A stretch of 64,000 nucleotides of DNA from NCBI GenBank assembly GCA_009192285.1, contig CM018604.1, positions 4,807,746 through 4,871,745 of the forward strand, in the 5' to 3' direction. Both the position numbers and the translations under genes were made by a program. Shown here piece after piece: positions 35,361-46,979 of this stretch; the stretch's first letter is position 1; every line of letters begins with the position of its first letter. The DNA is from Morchella semilibera (lineage: Eukaryota; Ascomycota; Pezizomycetes; Pezizales; Morchellaceae). The notes under the pieces were generated by a model. It did not search any database. It was not told the DNA's origin and saw only the letters and a program-made list of their open reading frames with translations.

Positions 35361-35497
35361 CATTAGCAAACTCAACTTGTGACTGGAGTCTCCCAACAGG
35401 CTCTCGGGTCTCCTGAGAGTCTCCTGAGACTCCTGGATATTTTTTGAGTCTCATGAGACTCAGGAGACATTAGGAGACAAATGAAGTCTTACTGATG
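35361..35497 (+). mobile_element. ~137-bp MITE copy C
   Basis: CATTAGCAA...TACTGATG, flanked by AT on both sides (apparent 2-bp duplication). Inserted in gypsy-2 between gag and protease, next to fragment C'. Confidence 0.78.
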
Positions 35498-35519
35498 ATG
35501 TTCATCCCTGGCCTAAACA

Positions 35520-36060
35520 ACATAGTCCAAGGACCTCCCACCGGCAAGATTTTTTCTAATCTGTCTATTTCAAAGTTTTCAGTATCGGAAGGGGAAATGG
35601 ATGGGAATCAATTAATTGTAGTCTGCTCTATTTCACAAAATAAAAATCTATTGTACCCACTTATGCTTTGATTGATACTAGAGCGTCGGGATATGCATTC
35701 ATAGATGAAGAATTTGATGACCGAGAGGGACTCGGAGGTTGATGTGATTGATGGAAGGCCTATTGAATCAGGGAAGGTGACTAGAAAGTGACATTAAAAC
35801 TAAAAATTAAAAAAAATATAGAAGAATGTCTTTTCTTTGTTACAAAACTGGGATACTATCCAATTGTGATGGGAATACCCTAGATGAGAAAGCATGAGGT
35901 TTTGATCTATAGCAGAAAAAATGAGGTTCGCTTTCAGTCGTCAGTATGCCTTGAACACTGCATAACCAACCGTAAACCTATTATTGTTAGAGGGATTTCA
36001 ACTCCACCGTTGAAAAGGCTAGTTACACATATCTCGGTATCACGGCATATTACGGACTTC
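35520..36060 (+). pseudogene. gypsy-2 protease region
   Basis: Homologous to the gypsy-1 and gypsy-3 protease. The active-site loop reads DTRASG instead of DTGASG. A deletion and frameshift follow within 60 bp, and a short A-rich slip lies near 35810. Non-functional. Confidence 0.8.
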
Positions 36061-36083
36061 GCGGAGGAGGAGGATATTGGAGA

Positions 36084-36367
36084 ATAGGCTTTTAGCTACA
36101 AGGTTTTTTTCGGGTGTTTGGAGTTTCTATGTGTTTCCGTTACACGATGGGATGAGTCATGATTGTGTAGGGATTAGGAGAGGTATATATATGTTGCTAC
36201 GGACCTTCCCTTTGTTCTTTTCTTTCTCTTTCTTTCCTTACGTGTGCTTCCTGTTACCAACCCTACAGTTTAGTTCTATTTGTCAATTGTCTTTAACTCT
36301 GAATAAACGACGTTATCACCATAGTTCTGATAAGACCCTCTCAGGTCTTCTATAAGATCTCGCTTTC
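36084..36367 (+). repeat. LTR-like fragment (family C related)
   Basis: Carries the same order of motifs as the minus strand of 32417-32833: TTTCTATGTGTTTCCGTTACAC, GATGAGTCATG, TATATATATG, then a CTTTCTTT tract. Ends are uncertain; it is bounded on the right by MITE D. Confidence 0.55.
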
Positions 36368-36504
36368 ATCAGCAAACTCAACTTGTGACTGGAGTCTCCC
36401 AATAGTCTCCCGGGTCTCCTGAGGGTCTCTTGAGATCCCCGGATATTTTTTGAGTCTTCTGAGGCTCAGGAGACATCAGGAGACAAATGAAGTCTTGCTG
36501 ATGT
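36366..36504 (+). mobile_element. ~137-bp MITE copy D (with 2-bp duplications)
   Basis: CATCAGCAA...TTGCTGATG at 36367-36503, flanked by TT on each side. Same length as copies A to C. Confidence 0.8.
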
Positions 36505-36757
36505 TGTTCTTGACCAATACCTCATTCTCGTCCGGCTCTACTTTGCTCTGACCATAGTCCATGACCATAGTCCGTATCGTCTACTGGTATCTTCGTCTCC
36601 ACGTCTTCGTAAAAGAGGCCATTTGAAGCCTTTGCCCCACGATCTTGCTTCTTGGCTAGACTCCTTTGTCGTTGTCCCTTGTCTTCGTTCTTGCCTCGCC
36701 TCGGTTGTGTACCTCGGCTCTCTTGTTTATTGTTTCCGTGTTGCTCCGTAATACTCG
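36505..36757 (+). repeat. Family B 3' fragment
   Basis: Pyrimidine-rich sequence with the CTCGCCTCGG...TGCTCCGTAATAC ending, similar to the right part of family B repeats. It is interrupted by complete repeat B3. Confidence 0.5.
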
Positions 36758-37208
36758 TATCATGGCGTAGAGCTCGGTTGAGTAGTGTTGCGGGAAGAGG
36801 GATTAGTCAGGGATTCTCTTATGTTCTTTGGGGTTCGGTATTAAGGGTTCGGTTCGGAAATAGGGTCTCGGGTATAGGGGATAAGGTCGGGTTCGGATAT
36901 AGGGGTCTTGGAAGGTTCTATGGAGTTCTGTACAGGGTTACTCGGGTTGGTCATTGGGTCGGATGGTGTGATATATATATGGGCCTTGCCCTCACTTGTA
37001 GATAGCTTCTTTCCTTTCCTCTTTACGCAACCTTCCTATTCTCAGGAGTTTGTAGTCCTTTAGAATATATTCGATTCTCTAATTCTTCGTTGTCTTTCGT
37101 CCCGCTTTCATAGTCTCGCTTTGCCCCGCCTCGGATATTCTCGCCACGTCCCGCCTAGGTAGTGTGCCTTGGCTTGTCTCGTCCTGTCCTCCGCTTCGCT
37201 CCGTGATA
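36758..37208 (+). mobile_element. Family B LTR-like repeat (B3)
   Basis: 451 bp from TATCATGGCG to CGCTCCGTGATA, with a perfect 5-bp duplication ACTCG at 36753-36757 and 37209-37213. This is the cleanest copy for defining family ends. Confidence 0.9.
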
Positions 37209-37269
37209 ACTCGACAGTTACTCCTCGATTGTTCAAGAAATCTTTCTAGGACCCCTACCGTGCAAGTTT

Positions 37270-37902
37270 TGTGACGGAGTAACGCGACGCAAAGAAGAAG
37301 ATGACAATGATGACGCAGAAAGACTCGAGGAGCACAGTCTACTTGACGAGGGGGCTGATGAAGACAGAGGCGACACCGGGCAGGCACAAGCACAGGCACC
37401 GGCAAAGGCAAAGGCAAGAGCAAGGGCACAGGAACACAGAGCAGGGAGAGTGAGGACCGGATGGACCTCAACGAGAACGATGAGAGGTACTACGAGCTCC
37501 CTCTTGTCAGAGGATCGAGTCTTTGGTACAAGAGGCTATGGCTTAGAAATAGGAGTAGATTCCTATGTACCGAGGTAACAGAAAGACGAAACAGAGAGAA
37601 AAGAAAGAAAGAACTAAGGAAAACATCTATCCTCGCTATTTAACACACCTCCTTCCCTAGTCCATCATGACTCACACTTTCGCTCATAGAACCTCCTAGA
37701 AACCCGTTGCTACCACACCCCGTAATTCTCCCCACCATCTCCGCTATTCTACATTACCAATCCATCACGCCATCGAATCTCGCAGAACTCAATGAGGACA
37801 ACCTCCACCTCGTGCTCCCCACCCTCGCTTAATATTACCTTAACATCCCCAACCATGCATCGACTACTGAACTGTCGAGACAGATGTCAAGACGCCGGGA
37901 CA
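37270..37902 (-). repeat. Family A LTR (A8)
   Basis: Complete LTR on the plus strand as TGTGACGGAG...GCCGGGACA, so its sense is minus. No target duplication. A LINE fragment follows immediately and a second LTR of the same orientation lies beyond it. Confidence 0.88.
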
Positions 37903-38306
37903 CATACCTAGCGATACCTCACCATTTCAACTTATTTTATAAAGCAACCATGACCGCTGGCTATCACCCACACATTTGGAGAGAAGCCACTGTTGTTATT
38001 ATAACAAAGCTCAACAAACCAGAATATTCGATTCCAAGGGCGTATAGGCCAGTCTCCTTGCTTAATTGCTTAGGCAAGGTACTGGAAAGGATAATGGCTT
38101 CAAGACTTGCATACCTAGCGGAGAGATACAATCTACTCCACCACTGGCAGATTGGAGGAAGACCAAAGAGATCTGCTGTGGATGCCTGTATGCTGGTGGC
38201 AAGCATAGTGGATGAAGCGAAGAGAAAAGGAAAGGCCGTTTCAGCACTGTTTATGGATGTCAAAAGAGCATTTGACAATGTATCCAAGAATAGACTCATA
38301 CATACA
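37903..38306 (+). pseudogene. LINE reverse transcriptase fragment between two LTRs
   Basis: Open frame continuing ...HFNLFYKATMTAGYHPHIWREATVV through YRPVSLLNCLGKVLERI to ALFMDVKRAFDNVSKNRLI. These are RT motifs of non-LTR elements; the FMDVKRAFDNV segment carries the first catalytic Asp. It is bounded exactly by LTRs A8 and A9, both on the other strand. The LINE 5' and 3' parts are absent here. Confidence 0.85.
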
Positions 38307-38940
38307 TGTGACGGAGTAACCCTACGCAAAGAAGAAGATGACAATGATGACGCAGAGGGACTTCAAGGAGCACAGTCTGCTTCGACGAGGGGACCGATGA
38401 AGACAAGGACAACACCGGGCAGGCACAAGTACAGGCACCGGCGAAGGCGAAGGCAAGAGCAAGGGCACAAGAGAACAGAGCAGGGAGAGTGAGGACCGAA
38501 TGGACCTCAACGAGAACGATGAGAGGTACTATGAGTTTCCTCTTGTCAGAGGATCGAGTCTTTGATACGAGAGGCTATGGCTTTAGAAATAGGAGTAGAT
38601 TCCTATGTACTGAGATAACAGGAAGACGAGACAGAGAGAAAAGAAAGAGAGAACTAAGAAAAACATCTAACCCCGCTATTTAACACATCCCCTCCACCAG
38701 TCCGTCATGACTCATACATTAATTCATAGAAACCCACAGAAACCCATCGCGCCCGCGCCTCGTGTTCCTCCCCACCACCTCCACTATTTACATTACCAAT
38801 CCATCACGCCATCGAACCTCCTAGAACTAAATGACGACAACCTCCTTTAGCACACCCCCGCCTCGCTTAATTATTCCTAAACAATCACGACAGCGCTTCG
38901 ACTACCGAACTCTCGGAACCGATGCCAAGACGCCGTGACA
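38307..38940 (-). repeat. Family A LTR (A9)
   Basis: TGTGACGGAG...GCCGTGACA, complete. Its right flank is gypsy-2 RT coding sequence (ATTCTCCAGCCAGGGG), so it marks the right border of the material nested in gypsy-2. Confidence 0.88.
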
Positions 38941-41710
38941 CTAATTCTCCAGCCAGGGGTCCTGTTCTATTTGTTAAGAAAGCAAACATGTCCTTGCGTT
39001 TGTGTGTTGACTATAGTAAGCTTAATGCTATCACGGTTAAGGATAAGTATTCGCTTCCCTTACCACCAGAAACCATGGCCAACCTAGTACGATCCAATTA
39101 TTTTACTAGGCTGGACCTACGTTGAGTTATAATCAGATCAGGATTAAAGAGGGGGATGAGTGGAAGAAGGCTTTTAGAACTCGGTATGGACATTGGAAAT
39201 ATTTGGTAATGTCTTTTGGGTTGTCGAATGCTCCTGCCATCTTTCAACGCTGGATTAATGATATTCTCCGGCCTTTTTTGGATCGCTGTGGTACTGCTTA
39301 TCTGGACGATATTCTTATTTATTCAGTAACATCGGAACAGCATCAGCAAGATGTACAACAGATGTTGGAAGCCCTGGAATCCAACGAAGTTTACCTGAAA
39401 CCAGTGAAGTGTGAATTGAGCGTACAAGAAACGAAATATCTGGGTATGATTTTGACCCCTAAAGGAATGAAGATAGAGCCTGCCAAGGTACAGACAATGG
39501 TGGACTGGGATGCACCGAAAACAGTGAAGGAGGTTTAGGAATTCCTTGGGTTTGCCAATTTCTATCGACACTTTATTTATGCTTACTCCTGAGTGGCTCA
39601 GCTATTGACTGCTCTGACGAAAGAGCATGTACGATTTGAGTGGACCCAGAAGGTTGAACAAGCCTTTCAGAAACTCAAGACTGCTTTCACCACCACCCTA
39701 ATACTGATGCATCCGGATCCTGAGAAGGAATTTATTGTGGAAACGGATGCTTCCGATTATGCGTCAGTAGAGATCTTATCACAAGGAGATGAGGAACAGA
39801 TTTTACACCCGGTGGCATTCTTTTCGAAGACATACTCGCCAGCAGAGTGCAATTATGAAATTTACGATAAAGAATTTCTAGCCATTATTTGTTGCTTTGA
39901 GGAATGGAGACCTCACTTGGAGACAGCTCAGTTCCAAGTCAAGGTATTAACAGATCATCGCAATCTTGAATACTTTATTTCAATCAAATTGTTAAATCGG
40001 CGTCAAACCCGTTGGGCGGAGTTCCTGTCTCGGTTGAATTTTGTTATTCAATATAGACCGGGGAAGCAGGGAAAGAAGGTAGATATTTTGACCAGAAGGC
40101 CTAAAGATTTACCAAAGGGAGAAGATGAGAGATTGGAGTAGCAGATTCGGCTGGTTTTGAAAAAGGAAGATTTGGATTCATAGATGGGTTTGTTAACGAG
40201 CTTTTTGGTAAATGAACTCTCTGAAGGATGGCCTCCCATACTAGATTTCTTTAACAAAGCTAACCAATACGATAACCTCCCGAATCAAAATCTATCCATG
40301 CTTTGAGATGGCGTTCAATAATCAAAAGAGATTTCGCTGTCCGAGTACAAAGAGAGTGAAGAAGGACTATTGCTTTACCAGAATACGCTCTAAGTCTCAG
40401 ATTATGATGAACTTAAGCTTTATTCCTTACGGGAATACCATGATAAACCTTCCACTGGACATCCTGGATGGTCAAAAACGTTGGAACTTTTGAGTCGGGG
40501 TTATTATTGGCCGACCATGAGGAAGTATACACACCGCTATGTCCAAAATTGCCATGTTTGCCGGTGAAGCAAAGCATAACATAACCCTCTTCAAGGAGTC
40601 CTGCGCCCACTATTAATACACAAAGGACACTGGACAGATGTGACAATAGATTTCGTAAACCATGACGGGGATTCTGGAGAGTAATGGGTTTAATGCCATA
40701 CTCGTGGTAGTGGATCGGTTAACAAAAATGAAGCATTTGGTTCCTATAACAGAAATGTCGATGCCAGGGATCTGTCTCGTCTATACCTGGAACAGGTTTG
40801 GAAGATACATGGGCTACCAGAGACTATTGTTTCAGATCGGGGGACACAGTTTACTGCTGAGTTTTGGAAAACCCTTTGCGAAAGGCTGGAAATTGCTCCT
40901 TGATATTCCACCGCGTGTTATCCTCAGACTGATGGGCAAACGGAAAGAACTAATGCAATTATGGAGCAATATTTACGCAGCTATGTCTCCTACTAACAGG
41001 ATGACTGGACTAACTTCCTTTCCCTTGCTGAGTTTTCTACTAATAATCACATCTCCAAAACTACTAATATTTCCCTCTTCCAAACGAACTATAAAAGACA
41101 TCCCGAATGACGTTTGGGCTATTACAACATGGACGAACAGTAAATAAAGACCAGGCCAATGGGTTGGCACGGGAGATGTCACAAGTTTTTGATTTCCTAA
41201 AGAGCGAAATGCTTAGGGCTCAGAAGAAACAGGAGGAAGTGGCAAATCTACACGGACTCCACCACCTGGTTATGCTGTTGGCAATTCCGTTTGGCTTTCC
41301 ACTTGAAATATAGAAACAAAACGACCCTCAAAGAAATTGGATTAGAAACAAATTGGTCCCTATGTGGTCAAGCAAATTGTGAGCCCATACGTCTAGGAGT
41401 TGGAATGCCCCTCCTCCATGAAAATACATCCTGTATTTCATGTTTCACTTCCGTCACCGGTGGTTAGTAACCCTGTTCCAGGGCAAATCGTCGAACCAAC
41501 CCCACCTGTGGAAGTTGAAGGGGGAATTGAATAGAAAGTTGCAGAGATATTAGATTCTAGGAAGAGAGTACGACGAGTGGAGTATTTGGTTAGATATGTT
41601 GGTTATTAGGAACCTTCCTGGCAGCTATTGAATGACCTTGAACATAGTCCCGAATTTCTAAAAGCTTTTCATGATCAATACGCTTCAAAGCCTCTGCCTA
41701 TCAGGAGCTA
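38941..41710 (+). pseudogene. gypsy-2 pol: RT (partial), RNase H, integrase, chromodomain
   Basis: RT from LFVKKANMSLRLCVDYSKLN with the YLDDIL box near 39300. RNase H at 39593-40141 ([17 protein letters not shown]). Degraded integrase at about 40142-41400 and chromodomain at about 41530-41660 (VEYLVRYVGY). Stops occur at 39124, 39536 and 40139, with repeated frameshifts in integrase. Same family as gypsy-1. Confidence 0.87.
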
Positions 41711-41732
41711 GACCTTAAGACGGGACCTAATC

Positions 41733-42351
41733 TATCCCGGCATCTTGGCATAGATTCTGAAGGTTAGGTAGTCGAAGCGCTGTTGTGATTGTTAGAGTAA
41801 TATTAAGCGAGGAAGAGGTGTGCTGAGGAGGGATTGCGTCATTGTATTCTAAGAGGTTCGATAGCGCGATGGATTTGTAATGCAAATAGAAGAGATGGTG
41901 GGGAGGAATACGAAGTGTGGTTGCGATGAATTTCTATGAGCTGAGGTGTGAGTCATATTGAACTGGCGGAAGAGAGGTGTTGAATAGCGGAGATAGATGT
42001 TTTCATTAGTTCTGTCTTTCTTTTCTCCCTGTCTCGTCTTCCTGGTATCTCGGTACATAGGAATATACTCCTATTCTCAAGCCATAGTTCCTCGCACCCA
42101 AGACCTTGTCCTCTCTCAAGGAAACTCATAGTACCTGTCATCGTTCTCGTTGAGGTCTACCCGGTCCCCACCCTCCCTGCCCTGCACCCTTTTGCGTTTG
42201 CCCTTGCCTTTACCTTTGCCGGTGCCTGTACTTGTGCCTGCCCGGTGTTATTCCTGTCTTTATCGGTGTCCTCGTTATGCTGGCTGTGCTCTTTGAGTTC
42301 TTCTGCATCATCATAGTCATCTTCTACTTTGCGTCGGGTTACCCTGTCACA
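41733..42351 (+). repeat. Family A 3' LTR of gypsy-2 (A10)
   Basis: Starts TATCCCGGCATCTTGGCA and ends TTACCCTGTCACA. It is followed at once by CCAAACGTCTTGGCATTGG, the beginning of another LTR copy. Confidence 0.85.
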
Positions 42352-42600
42352 CCAAACGTCTTGGCATTGGTCCCGACGATTCAATAATAGCAGTTCTATT
42401 GTGGTTGATGGAATTAAGCTAAAAGAGTATGGAATAAGATTAGGAAATATTATTGTCATTTGCTGCTATGAATGTGACGGAGGAGGCCGAAGCAAAGTAG
42501 AAGATGACAATGATGTTGCAGAAGGACTCGGGGTGTACAGCCAGCGCGACGACGACAACGACCAACACCGGCCAGGCATAAGTACAGGCAATGGTCAGCC
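42352..42600. repeat. LTR fragments in both orientations with a possible LINE scrap
   Basis: 42352-about 42391 resembles the start of a family A LTR in plus sense. 42472-about 42597 is the start of one in minus sense (TGTGACGGAGGAGG). Between them, a short frame ([24 protein letters not shown]) could be LINE endonuclease; this is tentative. Confidence 0.5.
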
Positions 42601-42667
42601 AATAGTATTCTCGACTCAGGAGTTCTAACGACTTTGATCCACCAGGGTGTCCAGCGGAAGGCTTATC

Positions 42668-42670
<3 letters not shown>

Positions 42671-42698
<28 letters not shown>

Positions 42699-44850
42699 AT
42701 TACTCATACTGCTTGCATCCAAATCCAGATATGGCATACAAAGAAAGAACCCAATCATCACGGTCATATACTATCCTTCATAAAGCGAATCCTCCTCACG
42801 GCCGTATTCCTATCAACCCTCTTTCAAGGTTATCATGCATGTTGTTCTCTCCATTCCAGCTCGTAATGATAAGTGCCGCAAGTACCTTGGTGACTATCCT
42901 TCTCCTTCTCTTTCTCCTTCCTCCTCAAGTCTCCCCCATCCTACGTGTTTTCCTCTATCCCCATCCCTCTCCCCTAGCGTCCAGTTTCTAGTGGTGATCT
43001 GGGATGGTAGAAGAAATGTATCGATGGTTGCCTGAAGTCATTTGTCTGTATGCATGGCGGTCATCCAGTTGAGTGGCATTGGTTTGATTGTGGCGGTAAG
43101 ATCCTTTTTGAGTTCTTGTAGTGGATGTTGTTTGCAGTAAAGTAGCAGGTGAGTTGGGGTTTCCTGTAAGTACGTACACCTGCATTCGGCTCTATCAATG
43201 TTTGTTGTTGGTATTCTGGATGGGGAGGATTTGGTGTATCCATGGCCTATTCGCATTTGGGTAATTGTTCTTGCAAGTTTCGTTGGTATGTTTCGACGAA
43301 GTAGTGCAGACATCTTGGAAGAGGGAGCACCTCTGTAGCTCCTTCCTTTCTTTATAGTTTTCCAGTTCTCTCTTCAGGTAGCCATAGACTGCTCCTTGAT
43401 TTTCCTCTTCAAGTGGGTGATTGATACCCTTGCATCTGGTTTGACCCTTTCACCCTGTGCCCCTCTTTTTGCCAACTTGTCTGCATGTTCGTTGCCATCC
43501 ACCTCCACATATCCTGGTACTCAGTGGATATGTGTTTTGATATTTAGTGCTTCAAGTTCCAATAGGTTTGATCTTGCTAGTTGAACCCAGTGTTGGCATA
43601 GGAATGATTCAGGTATTTTCATTCTCCGTATTGCTGCCTCGTTGTCTGAATAGATCCAGACATCAATTGTGGAGTAACGTGAATTCCTGATCTCTTTCCA
43701 CGCAAGATATATAGCTTGAGTTATTGCGTAAAGCTTGCAATCAAAGACTTCCACCTCTTTTCCGAGATGGTAGAATTGTTCCACTACTATTTCGTTGCCT
43801 CGAATGTCAACGACTCCAGCCCCAGCTTTTCCTTCCATTAGGGATCCATCAGAGTAAAATACCAAACGGTGTAAGTTGTTGTAATTCCCCTGAGTTGTTC
43901 CTCTATAGTTCTTTGCTGCTGTATTTTTATCCGTCGTATTAATCTGGATGTCTATGATGTTCTGATGCCATGGGGGACAGGCAATTGTATCTATGTCCTC
44001 CACCAGACTTTGAGGTTGAATCCAATCGCTGACTTTGTTTTAGGATCTGGTGTAACCTGGACGGGTACTGCGGCCTAGCACCAGCAGAGTGCCATGGAGT
44101 AGCTGTAGGATCTTCCTCTCTTCCTGATTCCTGTTTACTTGGAAATGAATCCGGGCTGAAGGTGCTAATAGGGTGGGTGGCCGGCATGCTTAGAATGCGT
44201 AGAGCATATTTCTGTTGTTGGAGGTCAAGCCTGATCTCTATGGATAGCAATGCAGCTCCTGCCTGGAGTGCTGATATTGGTGTTGTTCTGAAAGCACTAG
44301 TGATACTTCTCATCGCATTGTTTTGTATCTTCTGAAGTTGCATTTTGTATCCTATCTGTCCGTTCCACCAGACTTCTGCACCAAAATCACTGATTGTAGT
44401 GACTCAAGTCTAATAGAGCTGTCTGAGAGCTGTTTGATTCAGCCCTTTCTCTGTATTTCCCAACCCGGCGAGTGCAAGAAATGCCCTCATTGCTGAAGCC
44501 GCTTTAGTTTTGACATGATGTTTGAAAGATAGCTTCCTATTAAACCAAACTCTCAACTATCTTAGTGTATCACTGCCCTGAACCAGAGTACCATCAGGCA
44601 TTCTGACCTTAGCTGTATCTGTAGTGTTTGTGGTTCGTTTGTTGTGGAAGTGGAGTAGTTCTGTTTTGGGGTTGTCAAAAGCCAGAGCATTAGCTTCACT
44701 ACATGTAACAGCTAGCTGTGCCATTCTCTCCAAGAGTCTGCAGTTCGAACTCTCATCTTTCCCCACCATTATCATGCCAATATTATCAATATAGCTGGGT
44801 ATTTGTTGGTGAGGAAACTGGCGTTGAAGAATATCGAAGAGTGGTGATAA
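42671..44850 (-). mobile_element. LINE (Tad/I-like), 3' half
   Basis: Minus orientation. The plus-strand ATTTATTTATTT run at about 42671-42702 is a (TAAA)n 3' tail. The element holds the RT C-terminal half, RNase H and a terminal Cys-rich motif. The 5' side is cut by LTR A14 at 44850/44851. Confidence 0.83.
43061..44850 (-). pseudogene. LINE ORF2: RT end, RNase H and C-terminal zinc motif
   Basis: Going 5' to 3' on the minus strand. The RT active site reads YIDN rather than YxDD (near 44790). Next come LLHFHNKR and the ALQAGAALLSIEIRLDLQQQKYALRIL linker (44343-43939). RNase H follows with VFYSDGSL, DCKLYAI and YSDNEAAIR (44003-43521). The C-terminal CRCTYLQETPTHLLLYC motif lies at about 43313-43061. 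Frames shift at several points. Loss of the second catalytic Asp means no reverse transcription from this copy. Confidence 0.87.
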
Positions 44851-46122
44851 TGTACCGGCGTCTTGGTATTGTCCCGGCGTCTTGGCAGTCGTCCCGACAG
44901 TTCGGTAGGCGATGTACGATTGTGGTTGTTAAGGTAATGATAAGCGAGAGTGGGGAGTACGAGGTGGAGGCTGTCGTCATTAGGTTCTAGGAGGTTCGAT
45001 GGCGTGATGGATTGGTAATGTAGAATAGCGGAGATGGTGGGGAGGATTACGAGGTGTGGTAGCAACGGGTTTCTATGAGGTTCTATGAGCGAGAGTGTGA
45101 GTCATAGCGGACTAGTGGAGGAGGTGTGTTAAATAGCGGGGATAGATGTTTTTCTTAGTTCTTTCTTTCTTTCTTCTCTGTCTTGTCTTCCTGTTACCTC
45201 GGTACATAGGAATCTACTCCTATTTCTAAAGCCATAGCCTCTCGTACCAAAGACTCGCTCCTCTGACAAGAGGAAACTCATAGTATCCCTCATCGTTCTC
45301 GTTGAGGTCCCTTCGGTCCTCACTCTCCCTGCTCTGTGCTCTTGTGCCCTTGCTCTTGCCTTTGTCTTCGCCGGTGCCTGTGCTTGTGCCTGCCCGGCGT
45401 TGTCCCTGTCTTCATCGGCCCCCTCGTCGAGTACACTGTGCTCCTCGAGTCCCTTTGCGTCATCATTGTCATCTTCTTCTTTGCGTCGGGTTACTCCGTC
45501 ACAGGTATTCGTCCCGACAGTCCGGTAGGAGATGGACAGTTGTGATTGTTAGGGTAATGTTAAGCGAGAGCGGGGAGTGCGAGGTGGAGGCTGTCGTCAT
45601 TAGGTTCTGGGAGGTTCGATGGCGTGATGGATTGGTAATGTAGAATAGCGGAGATGGTGGGGAGAATTACGGGGTGTGGTAGCAACGGGTTTCTAGGAGG
45701 TTCTATGAGCGAAAGTGTGAGTCATGATGGACTAGGGAAGGAGGTGTGTTAAATAGCGAGGATAGATGTTTTCCTTAGTTCTTTCTTTCTTTTCTCTCTG
45801 TTTCGTCTTTCTGTTACCTCGGTACATAGGAATCTACTCCTATTTCTAAGCCATAGCCTCTTGTACCAAAGACTCGATCCTCTGACAAGAGGGAGCTCGT
45901 AGTACCTCTCATCGTTCTCGTTGAGGTCCATCCGGTCCTCACTCTCCCTGCTCTGTGTTCCTGTGCCCTTGCTCTTGCCTTTGCCTTTGCTGGTGCCTGT
46001 GCTTGTGCCTGCCCGGTGTCGCCTCTGTCTTCATCAGCCCCCTCGTCAAGTAGACTGTGCTCCTCGAGTGCCTCTGCGTCATCACTGTCATCTTCTTCTT
46101 TGCGTCGGGTTACTCCGTCACA
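44851..46122 (+). repeat. Family A LTR (A14), split by A13
   Basis: The first 19 bp (TGTACCGGCGTCTTGGTAT, 44851-44869) and the remainder (45504-46122) flank the younger LTR A13. Ends TTACTCCGTCACA. No target duplication across A14: a LINE lies on its left and gypsy-3 on its right. Confidence 0.88.
44870..45503 (+). mobile_element. Solo family A LTR (A13) nested in A14
   Basis: 634 bp with a perfect 5-bp duplication GGTAT (44865-44869, 45504-45508). An LTR inserted in the beginning of an older LTR of its own family. Confidence 0.93.
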
Positions 46123-46694
46123 TTGCCTATGCAGTGTTCAAGACATACTGATGACTGGAAGCGAACCTCATTCTTTCCACTATCAATCAAGCCTCCATGC
46201 TTCCTCCTCCAAGGTATTCCCATTACAATCGGACAGTGTCCTAAGTTTGTAACAAAGAAAGGACATTCCTCTACATGTCCATTAATTTCCAGCTCTAGCG
46301 TAACCTTCCTAGTCACCTTCCCTGATTCAATAGGCCTTCCATTGATCACATCAATCTCCCTCTCAGTCCTCAAATTCTTCATCTTTAATTCATGGCGGCG
46401 CACAAAGTCTTCATCAATAAATGCATATCCCGATGCTCCAGTATTAATCAAGGCATAGGTGGTTACAATAGATTTTTTATTTTGTGAAATAGAACAGACT
46501 ACAATCAATTGATTCTCATCCATCTCCCCTTCTGATACTGGAAATATTGAAATAGACATTTTAGAGAAAACCTTTGGAGGTTCCTGGACTACGCCGTTTA
46601 AGCCAGGGACGAATCTTTTAACTCCTCCTCGCCCGATGATATATCCTCCTCTTTTTCCTTCTTTTCCTTCTTCGTTTTCAATAAAGCTCCTCAT
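46123..46694 (-). pseudogene. gypsy-3 protease with Asp-to-Asn active site
   Basis: Long open frame homologous to gypsy-1 protease (SVSEGEMDENQLIVVCSISQ..., FFVTNLGHCPIVMGIPW). The catalytic triplet reads NTGASG instead of DTGASG, which should abolish cleavage. It is truncated after SSVCLEHCIGN by LTR A14. Confidence 0.87.
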
Positions 46695-46979
46695 ACTAGT
46701 AGTAGGTGGTGCCCTCCCCTAGGGCGAAAGCGTACAATCTCGAACCAAATGTCCAACCCCCCCCACAGTAATAACAACGGTTCTCAACACGACGTGCTTC
46801 CCTCTCTCTGGGATCCAGACGACGACGACTATTAGACAAATCTATAGGGACGGCTCCCCTAGGAGGATAGGAAGGGTGAGCCGCTGGCGCAGCACTCTTC
46901 GGTGGTGGTTGGGGCGGTTTTCGTACGACTGGGGTTGTTGCTAATGCAACAGATAGACGAGGGGCAAAAGAATAAGGAG

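Larger units (their letters stand above)
33342..42351 (+). mobile_element. Ty3/gypsy chromovirus gypsy-2 (strongly decayed, heavily nested)
   Basis: 5' LTR 33342-33971, gag about 34038-35190, protease about 35520-36060, RT through chromodomain 38941-41710 and 3' LTR 41733-42351, all plus strand. The stretch between protease and RT is occupied by a family C LTR fragment, MITE D, family B repeats, two opposite-orientation LTRs and a LINE fragment; the N-terminal RT part is missing. Many stops and frameshifts throughout. Confidence 0.85.
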
